DNA of 64,000 nucleotides, from assembly GCF_014269395.1 (NCBI RefSeq), contig NZ_JACOGK010000007.1:1-64000 (forward strand), written 5' to 3'. Shown piece by piece: positions 35,537 to 41,822 of the stretch. Under the pieces are notes generated by a model. That model searched no databases. It saw only the letters and a program-made list of their open reading frames with translations, and had not been told where the DNA came from. This stretch comes from Megasphaera hominis (GTDB taxonomy: Bacteria; Bacillota; Negativicutes; Veillonellales; Megasphaeraceae). How positions within the stretch are numbered: the stretch's first letter is position 1; each line of letters starts with the position of its first letter. The translations under genes were made by a program, and so were the position numbers.

Positions 35537-35735
35537 CCAAACACTCCCGTTAAGAAAGAACTACTTCCAAGAGATGGTAGTCCTTGTACTTAACGGGAGC
35601 TTAAAACAGACATCTACGATCCTATTTTGTTGTGCCACTTAGCAATAAGAGAAACTAAATATGATTGTCGGAAAACCATGAGCGTACCGTAACGCTCGAA
35701 ATCCTCAGGACGTTGTCTACCCTATTTTGTATGAT
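35537..35735 (+). ncRNA. Structured region 3' of the TnpB-like gene, candidate guide-RNA scaffold or element end
   Basis: Directly downstream of the gene lies an 11-base perfect stem CTCCCGTTAAG/CTTAACGGGAG (35548-35558 and 35588-35598) that encloses an inner ACTAC/GTAGT stem. Further on come the hairpin GAGCGT/ACGCTC near 35680-35697 and two near-identical blocks ending CCTATTTTGT (35611-35630 and 35714-35730). TnpB proteins use an RNA copied from the 3' end of their gene, so this could be such an RNA or the right end of the element. No family match can be claimed. Confidence 0.35.
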
Positions 35736-35757
35736 TTTATTTTACGGTAGGTTTCCA

Positions 35758-35773
35758 TGTTTCACGTGAAACA
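35758..35773. other. parS: parS site 3
   Basis: Exact TGTTTCACGTGAAACA, directly beside the terminator of the Met-rich membrane protein gene. Confidence 0.95.
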
Positions 35774-35800
35774 AATCCCCCATGCCGTAGCATGGGGGAG
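35774..35800 (-). terminator. Terminator of the Met-rich membrane protein gene
   Basis: Minus-strand stem CCCCCATGC/GCATGGGGG with a four-base loop, followed by ATTTGTTT, which is the first half of parS site 3. Confidence 0.85.
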
Positions 35801-35818
35801 AAAAGAGAAAAGCAGAAA

Positions 35819-36451
35819 TTATTTGTTAGCATCGGAGCTCTGCTGATTCATATTCATATTTTGCTGATTGTTCATCTGCTGATCATTCATTTGGTGATGC
35901 ATGTGCTGATGATCCATCGGCTGATTGCTCATATCATGGTTCATCTGTCCGTTTTGCATGTTCATCTGCATGTTCATGGTCTGCTGCGGCGGTACATAGC
36001 CGGCGAGCTGCGGATCAGCCATGCCGAAGACCATGGCCATGTGGGTAAAGAAGATGAAGAGAATCATGAGCAGTGTGTGACGCTTCAAGCGTTTTTCTAC
36101 ATCGGCATTCTTGCAAACAACGCCCAATTCGAAGAGGATAAGCAGTACTGCCGGAATAATAGCCAAAACGTAGCTCCATACGGCAATGTAGTCAATAGGA
36201 CCACGCCATTGAATGGTCGGCATGTACGAAATGACAATGTAGCCGGCGGCAAAGATGAAGAAAACGCCCAAGATGAGACTGGCTGCATGACTTAACGAAT
36301 CCCAGCGGGCACTGCGTGCGTCGCCATCAATCAGGGAAATCACACCGGCAGCCAAAATGGTTTCTGCCAAAACCATCGGTACCAGCATAAAAAGGATCAA
36401 AAACCAAGGCTGATGGAGTGAAAGGAGCTCCATATAATGAGTCATTACCAT
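35819..36451 (-). CDS. Membrane protein with Met/His-rich C-terminal tail
   Basis: A 210-residue protein I cannot assign to a characterised family. It has four predicted helices (about 12-35, 55-78, 88-110, 125-145) and, after residue 155, a tail made almost only of Met, Gln, Asn, His and Asp: about twelve Met and five His in 50 residues (NMQMNMQNGQMNHDM, DHQHMHHQM). Such tails bind Cu(I) or Ag(I) in known resistance proteins. The gene lies 31 bases after the CX5C-repeat gene, apparently in one operon, and upstream of a sensor with a Met-rich loop. GGAGGA precedes ATG 36451. Proposed role: envelope copper binding. Confidence 0.75.
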   Translation of the reverse strand: MVMTHYMELLSLHQPWFLILFMLVPMVLAETILAAGVISLIDGDARSARWDSLSHAASLILGVFFIFAAGYIVISYMPTIQWRGPIDYIAVWSYVLAIIPAVLLILFELGVVCKNADVEKRLKRHTLLMILFIFFTHMAMVFGMADPQLAGYVPPQQTMNMQMNMQNGQMNHDMSNQPMDHQHMHHQMNDQQMNNQQNMNMNQQSSDANK

Positions 36452-36482
36452 AACTAGTTCCTCCTATATATGTACAATATCA

Positions 36483-36839
36483 TTACCGCTGAGCCGCAAG
36501 GCCACGACAGCCACGCGGACCGGCACAGGTGTAGCCATTCTGGTTAGAAGACGCTGTGTCCCCGTTTCCCGTCGTAGCCGCCGTGCCCGTATAGCAATTC
36601 TGCGGTCCCTGGCAGTACGTACCTGCTGCCGGAGCCGGACAATCCTGCGGTCCCTGGCAATAGGCTGACGCATTCACATTACTTGTATTGCCATAGCAGT
36701 CCTGTGGCCCCTGGCAATATGTGCCATACCCGTTTTGTGCCTCATTCTGTGCACCTGCAGTGGGGGCTGCAGCAAAAACAGAGAAGCTGGCAACAGCCGC
36801 GATAGCGGCCAAACCTAGGGCAAGTGTTCGTCTCATCAT
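36483..36839 (-). CDS. Small exported protein with four CX5C repeats
   Basis: A 118-residue protein with a signal peptide (cleavage near residue 23, SVFA). The mature part has three copies of YCQGPQ(D/N)C (Cys 42/48, 61/67, 76/82) and a variant YTCAGPRGC (Cys 105/111), separated by Asn/Thr/Gly/Ala-rich spacers. I do not recognise the family. The repeated Cys pairs could bind a soft metal such as Cu(I) or form disulfides in the periplasm. AAGGAGG lies six bases before ATG 36839. It heads an operon with the Met-rich membrane protein behind tandem repeats that look like response-regulator sites. Confidence 0.75.
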   Translation of the reverse strand: MMRRTLALGLAAIAAVASFSVFAAAPTAGAQNEAQNGYGTYCQGPQDCYGNTSNVNASAYCQGPQDCPAPAAGTYCQGPQNCYTGTAATTGNGDTASSNQNGYTCAGPRGCRGLAAQR

Positions 36840-36872
36840 GTCTACCTCCTTTTACTTTTGTCTATGCCTATA

Positions 36873-36931
36873 GTATAGTAAAGGCATGCGAAAAAGTTGT
36901 GAAGATATTATGAAGATATTGTGAAGATACA
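36873..36931 (-). promoter_or_regulatory. Promoter with three tandem 11-base repeats
   Basis: On the plus strand GTGAAGATATT, ATGAAGATATT and GTGAAGATACA stand head to tail (36899-36909, 36910-36920, 36921-36931). On the minus strand they cover the -35 position relative to a TATACT (36873-36878). An 11-base period is typical of OmpR/PhoB-type sites, which suggests activation by the nearby response regulator. Confidence 0.7.
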
Positions 36932-36973
36932 AAAATTCCCGCCTTGTTTCACGTGAAACAAGGCGGGAATTTT
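36932..36973. other. parS: parS site 4 inside a 42-base perfect palindrome
   Basis: Exact parS at 36945-36960, the centre of a perfect 42-base inverted repeat (arm AAAATTCCCGCCTTG plus half parS). It follows the malic enzyme stop by 15 bases and ends in TTTT on the minus strand, so it doubles as that gene's terminator. The 11-base repeats begin immediately next to it. Confidence 0.92.
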
Positions 36974-36988
36974 ACATCTGCAAAGAGC

Positions 36989-38242
36989 TTAGCCGTGCAG
37001 TTTGTCGATCATCGCGTGCAGTTCTGCAATTTGCGTGGCTGCTTCCTGACGAATTTCTTCAGGATCGCGTTCAATACGGGCCGAGCCTGATTCCATAGCG
37101 GCCTTGGCTACCGCAGCTGCCACAGCCGGTGCTACGCGTTCATCAAAGGCATCGGGAATCACGTACTCTTCCTGTAATTCCGCATCACTAATGAGGCCGG
37201 CAATGGCGTAGGCCGCAGCAATCTTCATATCTTCGTTGATATGGCGGGCCCGTACAGCCAGGGCACCGCGGAAAATGCCCGGGAAGACCAAGACGTTGTT
37301 GATCTGGTTCGGAGAATCCGAACGGCCTGTACCGACGACGCGGGCACCGGCGGCCTTGGCAGATTCATAATCCGTTTCCGGAATGGGGTTAGCCATAGCA
37401 AAGACGATGGCATCCGCATTCATGGAGCGGATAATTTCTTTTGTAAAGATATGGGGTGCCGAAACGCCGAGGAGCAAATCAGCGCCTTTTACGACGTCAG
37501 CTAAGGTGCCCTGTACGTGTTCCTTGTTAGTCAGGCTGGCCAGTTCAGCCTGTACGCTATTGAGGCCTTCCATGCCTTCATATAAAGCACCAAAGCGATC
37601 TACCATGATGACCTGTTCCGCTCCGGCGCGAACGAGGAGGCGGCCAATAGACGCACCGGCAGCACCGGCACCGTTGATGACAATCTTAGCCGTTGCCAGC
37701 TTTTTGCCTACGACACGCAGGGCACCGATAACGCCGGCGAGAGCCGCAATAGCCGTGCCGTGCTGGTCATCGTGGAAAACGGGGATATCCATTTCCTTTT
37801 TCAGTGTCGTTTCTATTTCATAGCATTTAGGTGAAGAAATATCTTCCAGATTAATGCCGGCAAACGACGGCTGGAGCATTTTTACCGTTTCAATGAATTT
37901 TTGCGGATCCTTCGTATCCAAGCAGATGGGTACAGCATTGACGCCGCCAAAGACTTTGAATAGGATGGATTTCCCTTCCATAACCGGCATGGCCGCTTCA
38001 GGACCAATGTCGCCCAAGCCCAGTACACGCGTACCATCGGAAACGACGGCAATCATATTGCCACGACAGGTCAAGTCGAAGGATAAATCCTTATCCTTCA
38101 CAATTTCCCGGCACGGCTGGGCTACACCCGGCGTATAGAGCGTACTCAAATCATCCCGCGTCTTCAGGACAGCCCGGGGGAGCGTTTCAATGATACCTTT
38201 TTTACCACGTCGTACAGCCATAGCGGCTTCGTCAAAATTCAT
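36989..38242 (-). CDS. Malic enzyme, NAD(P)-dependent
   Basis: A 417-residue bacterial malic enzyme: oxidative decarboxylation of malate to pyruvate. Visible: LYTPGVAQPCREI, GNMIAVVSDGTRVLGLGDIG (partly), catalytic DDQHGTA, the nucleotide motif INGAGAAGASIG and FAMANPIPE. It links dicarboxylate and pyruvate metabolism in the cytosol. It is monocistronic; its terminator is the parS palindrome. Confidence 0.93.
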   Translation of the reverse strand: MNFDEAAMAVRRGKKGIIETLPRAVLKTRDDLSTLYTPGVAQPCREIVKDKDLSFDLTCRGNMIAVVSDGTRVLGLGDIGPEAAMPVMEGKSILFKVFGGVNAVPICLDTKDPQKFIETVKMLQPSFAGINLEDISSPKCYEIETTLKKEMDIPVFHDDQHGTAIAALAGVIGALRVVGKKLATAKIVINGAGAAGASIGRLLVRAGAEQVIMVDRFGALYEGMEGLNSVQAELASLTNKEHVQGTLADVVKGADLLLGVSAPHIFTKEIIRSMNADAIVFAMANPIPETDYESAKAAGARVVGTGRSDSPNQINNVLVFPGIFRGALAVRARHINEDMKIAAAYAIAGLISDAELQEEYVIPDAFDERVAPAVAAAVAKAAMESGSARIERDPEEIRQEAATQIAELHAMIDKLHG

Positions 38243-38370
38243 ATCCTCACCTCATCATCTAATCTGGAGACTGATACATAGCACAGCCTTTTTTCTATAC
38301 ACCGTTATCTTATACTGATTTTTACAGTAAGTCAAAGGATTTTACCTGCCAGCCCCTTTAGGCCCGTCAG

Positions 38371-39387
38371 TTATACAGTTTCTCCTGTCAGTGCCGCCCA
38401 GGCTTCATTGGCCCGTTCGACAAACATCTTCCGGACAGCCGCATTTTCTCCCAGGCCATGGATGTACACGCTGACAGAAAAACCGGCCTTTTCGAGCAGC
38501 GTCTTATGCGAATCGTCTGCCGTACCGGCCATGTCATTGTTGGCGTGGTCGCCGGCGACGAGCATCATCGGCATGAGCAGGACCTCCCTAATGCCCCGGG
38601 CCTTGAGCAGGGGTATAATTTCCCCAAGTGCCGGCCAGCCTTCGACGGAATAGACATAGACCCGGTCCAGACCAGCCTGGTTCAGGCGGTGCTGGACGAC
38701 GGCATAATAGGCATTGGCCGGATGGAGCGTACCGTGGGCCATGACCAGGATGGCTTTATTTTCCCCTAGGGCCGCCGGGGGAAATTGCGTCGCAAAGGCC
38801 CGGGCAAATTCGGCTACATCGTCACGCTGCCCTTCTTGGCCCATCCAATAGAGAAGGGGCGTACCTAAGGTCATCTTCTTAAAATTGGCCTTATATAAAT
38901 CGAAAATGGCCGTCATATAACTATATTCCATGCCGGGAATGATATCGAGAGAAGCCAGGGCTACGCGCGTACAGCCAGCCGTCAGGAGTTCTTCCAGAGC
39001 CTGTTCCGGTGTAGGTATGACACGGCCTTCCTTAGCCCGGATCCGGTCGATGATGATATGGGACGTAAATGCCAAGGCCACACGGGTATCCCTGTGGGCA
39101 GCCTGAATAGCCGCGACAGTCGCATTGATGTTCAGGCGGCGGCTTTCCGCATAGGTCGTACCGAAGCTGACAATAAGGAGGGCGTCGACGTTCTCCCTGT
39201 GGGCGAGCTCCGGATTTTCATAGGTCCGTACGCCAATGGCTGCAGCCTGGCGCAAGGCCGGCGTCGGGTCCTTGACGGCCGGATGCAGCCGATACGACGC
39301 CTTGGCCGGCACACCCGTATAGGCACCACAGCCGGTGATCCCCATAATAGAACATAGACATACACGTTTCCATAGCTTACGAAACAT
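38371..39387 (-). CDS. cbiK: Exported sirohydrochlorin cobaltochelatase-type protein CbiK
   Basis: A 338-residue class II chelatase of the CbiK family. It starts with a lipoprotein-like signal (SIMGITGCGAYTG, Cys 20). The chelatase domain has LLIVSFGTTYAESR, the conserved MAHGTLHPANAYY (metal-binding His) and MLVAGDHANNDMAG. CbiK inserts Co(II) into sirohydrochlorin. Envelope-localised CbiK proteins are known from sulphate reducers, where they are tied to metal or heme handling rather than to synthesis alone. A cobalamin riboswitch precedes it, so it is B12-regulated. No other cob genes are in view. Confidence 0.88.
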   Translation of the reverse strand: MFRKLWKRVCLCSIMGITGCGAYTGVPAKASYRLHPAVKDPTPALRQAAAIGVRTYENPELAHRENVDALLIVSFGTTYAESRRLNINATVAAIQAAHRDTRVALAFTSHIIIDRIRAKEGRVIPTPEQALEELLTAGCTRVALASLDIIPGMEYSYMTAIFDLYKANFKKMTLGTPLLYWMGQEGQRDDVAEFARAFATQFPPAALGENKAILVMAHGTLHPANAYYAVVQHRLNQAGLDRVYVYSVEGWPALGEIIPLLKARGIREVLLMPMMLVAGDHANNDMAGTADDSHKTLLEKAGFSVSVYIHGLGENAAVRKMFVERANEAWAALTGETV

Positions 39388-39483
39388 ACCACTGTCACTC
39401 CTTCAAAATAATTCCTGAAGACGGCAGAGCAGGCGCTGAAAAAACATCATCCACTCCCTATGGCTCGCAGGTTCGTTGATTAC

Positions 39484-39637
39484 ACAATCAGGCAGTTCTT
39501 CTGGCTCGGCATCATCACTACGCTGCGCCTTCCCATACTTCTGTGTACAGTGGCATTTAGCAGCCTCGCTCCACCTTACAGCGGCGGCACCGCGCCGGCT
39601 TACCCGGCTTCTCTTTTAAGCAAAGCACCTGATTGAA
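39484..39637 (-). ncRNA. Cobalamin riboswitch upstream of cbiK
   Basis: Minus strand: P1 is CAAUCAGG (near 39626-39634) with CCUGAUUG (39485-39492). Between them are AAGCCGGGUAAGCCGG, GCCACUG (near 39549-39555), GGGAAGGCGCAG, GAUGAUGCCGAGCCAGAAG and ACUGCCUGAUUG, the B12-box order of the cobalamin class. The leader continues about 95 bases to the cbiK start. Adenosyl- or other cobalamin binding should lower cbiK expression. Confidence 0.95.
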
Positions 39638-39709
39638 AGAAAAGTACTTTGACTGTACCATAGACACTACGGCCTGTCAAATATGCTGAAAAATCTATTT
39701 TTTCCAGAA

Positions 39710-39725
39710 TGTTTCACGTGAAACA
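39710..39725. other. parS: parS site 5
   Basis: Exact TGTTTCACGTGAAACA between the cobalamin riboswitch and the ptsI terminator. Confidence 0.95.
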
Positions 39726-39739
39726 AGCAGGGTGTTTCT

Positions 39740-39772
39740 AAAAAGACGCCCTGCCCAAAGGCAGAGCGTCTT
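39740..39772 (-). terminator. Terminator of the fru-pts operon
   Basis: Stem AAGACGCTCTGCC/GGCAGGGCGTCTT on the minus strand (39743-39755, 39760-39772) followed by TTTT. Confidence 0.9.
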
Positions 39773-39788
39773 CATAAATAAATCCGTC

Positions 39789-41420
39789 TTATTTGCTTAA
39801 GTCGAGGGAGCGTACTGTATCCCGCAAGGGAAGGACTGACTGAGGGCTCACAGACAGCTCGTCTACGCCCATGCGCAGGAACGTTTCCGTCAGGCTCAGG
39901 TCTGCACCGAGTTCGCCGCAAATCCCTACCCAGATGCCGGCCTGGTGGCCATTGGCAATGGTCTGGCCGATGAGACGCAGAACAGCCGGATGGTGCGCAT
40001 CAAAGAACGAATCCAGCTGGGTCTGCTGCCGGTCGATGGCCAGTGTATACTGGGTCAGATCATTGGAGCCAATACTGAAGAAATCGACTTCCTTGGCCAG
40101 GTCGTCACTCATAATAGCCGCTGCCGGCGTTTCAATCATGATGCCGATTTCCATGTCCTTATCATAGGCAATCCTCCGGCGATCCAGATCCTGGCGCACT
40201 TCCTGCAACAGTTCCTTAGCCCGCCGTATTTCCTTGACCGAAATGATCATGGGGAACATGACGGCAATCTTGCCAAAGGCCGAAGCCCGGCACAAGGCCC
40301 GGAGCTGGGTCTTGAAGAGTTCCGGACGGGTCAGGCAAATACGGATTGCCCGCATGCCCAGGGCCGGGTTTTCTTCTTCTGCCAGATTAAAATAATCGAC
40401 TTTCTTATCGGCACCAATATCGAGGGTCCGGATGACAACCTTTTTGCCGGGCAGGGCCTGGACCGTCTTTTTATATGCTTCAAACTGTTCCTCTTCCGTC
40501 GGATAGTCCGTCCGGCCCAGGTAGAGGAATTCACTGCGGAAGAGGCCAATGCCTTCGGCATCGTTAGCCAGTACCTGCGGCAGGTTATCCGGATTGCCAA
40601 TGTTGGCAAAGATTTCTACGGCCTTGCCGTCCTTGGTTGCCGAAGGCAGGCCGCGGACCAATTCCAGCCGCTTACGGCGATCCTTTTCTTCCTTTTGCGC
40701 CTGCTGCATCCGGGCGAGCGTTTCCGCGTCGGGATTAATGTAGACCGTACCGGTCGTACCATCGACAATAGCCAACAGGCCATCTACGTCCTGATGGAGC
40801 TGTGTCCCCGTATTGACGATGGCCGCAATGCCCAGCGTCCGGGCCAGAATAGCCGTGTGGGAATTGGCACTGCCACCGGAGGTAATAAAGCCTAAAATTT
40901 TATCCGTATCGAGCTGCATCGTTTCACTGGGAGCCAGATCGTCGGCAGCGATAATCACTTCATCGTATTTACTGAAATCAATCCCCTGGCCGCCGCACAA
41001 TTCCTGTTCTACCCGGCGGGATATGTCCAGTACATCTGCAGCCCGGGCCTGCATATACGCATCATCCATTTCCCGGAACATGGTGGCAAACTGCTGAGCC
41101 GTATTTTCGACAGCTGCTTCGGCATTGCACTGTTTTTCTTCGATCTGGCCGACGATGGAATCGATGTAATCGTCGTCTTCGAGCATCATCTGATGTACTT
41201 CAAATACAGCTGCCTGTTCTTCACCGACTTTTGCCAGGGCCTTTTCATACAGGGCCTGGAGCTGGCGGATTGCCGCTTCCCGGGCTGCCTGGAAACGGTC
41301 GATTTCGGCTGCTACATCTTCGATTTTACGTTCTGCCGTAGAAATAGTATTGCGATGAAACAGTGCCAGCGGCCCAATGGTAATGCCCGTATTGACACTT
41401 TTTCCTTTGAGTACTAACAT
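39789..41420 (-). CDS. ptsI: PTS enzyme I
   Basis: A 543-residue phosphoenolpyruvate-protein phosphotransferase. The N-terminal half carries the phosphorylated His in GGSANSHTAILART; the C-terminal PEP-binding barrel shows EGIGLFRSEFLYLGR, GSNDLTQYTLAIDR and GICGELGAD. It passes phosphate from PEP to HPr. The start is ATG 41420 after AAGGAGG. It is the last gene of fruR-fruK-fruA-ptsH-ptsI, so the general PTS proteins share the fructose control region, unless internal promoters exist. Confidence 0.96.
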   Translation of the reverse strand: MLVLKGKSVNTGITIGPLALFHRNTISTAERKIEDVAAEIDRFQAAREAAIRQLQALYEKALAKVGEEQAAVFEVHQMMLEDDDYIDSIVGQIEEKQCNAEAAVENTAQQFATMFREMDDAYMQARAADVLDISRRVEQELCGGQGIDFSKYDEVIIAADDLAPSETMQLDTDKILGFITSGGSANSHTAILARTLGIAAIVNTGTQLHQDVDGLLAIVDGTTGTVYINPDAETLARMQQAQKEEKDRRKRLELVRGLPSATKDGKAVEIFANIGNPDNLPQVLANDAEGIGLFRSEFLYLGRTDYPTEEEQFEAYKKTVQALPGKKVVIRTLDIGADKKVDYFNLAEEENPALGMRAIRICLTRPELFKTQLRALCRASAFGKIAVMFPMIISVKEIRRAKELLQEVRQDLDRRRIAYDKDMEIGIMIETPAAAIMSDDLAKEVDFFSIGSNDLTQYTLAIDRQQTQLDSFFDAHHPAVLRLIGQTIANGHQAGIWVGICGELGADLSLTETFLRMGVDELSVSPQSVLPLRDTVRSLDLSK

Positions 41421-41486
41421 GGAGAACCTCCTTTGAAAGACAGGGGAGAATCGCCCTGGCAATTCTCCCCATACTATGGTGATAAC

Positions 41487-41744
41487 TTAGAAATTTTCCT
41501 TCAAGAAGGCTTCCATAGCGGCAGCAGCAGCGTCTTCATCAGCACCTTGTGCCTGAACGGTTACGGTTTCACCCTGTTTAACGCCTAAGCCCATGACGGT
41601 AAAAATCTTTTTCAGATCGCCTTTTTTGGTACCCTTTAAGATGGTCAGGGTAGCCGCATATTTTTTGGCTTCTTTTACGAGCAGTCCTGCCGGACGAGCG
41701 TGAATACCTTGGGGATCCGTAATAGTAAACGTAAATTCTTTCAT
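41487..41744 (-). CDS. ptsH: HPr phosphocarrier protein lacking Ser46
   Basis: An 85-residue HPr with the active site GIHARPA (His 15) intact. The regulatory segment that normally reads LKSIMGVMSLG reads LKKIFTVMGLG, so residue 46 is Lys. Phosphorylation of Ser46 by HPr kinase, the basis of CcpA-type catabolite repression, is therefore impossible. Transport function should be unaffected. Located between fruA and ptsI. Confidence 0.95.
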   Translation of the reverse strand: MKEFTFTITDPQGIHARPAGLLVKEAKKYAATLTILKGTKKGDLKKIFTVMGLGVKQGETVTVQAQGADEDAAAAAMEAFLKENF

Positions 41745-41822
41745 GATAGTTCCTCCTTTAAGTGTGATGATACGTATATATATAGTGTACGTTACGTACA
41801 GCAGAATCGCAAGAGAACGGTC

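Noticed and set aside
35540..35760. tRNA gene in the region after TnpB
   Set aside because: Hairpins are present but no cloverleaf or T-loop GTTCRANNC sequence can be formed.
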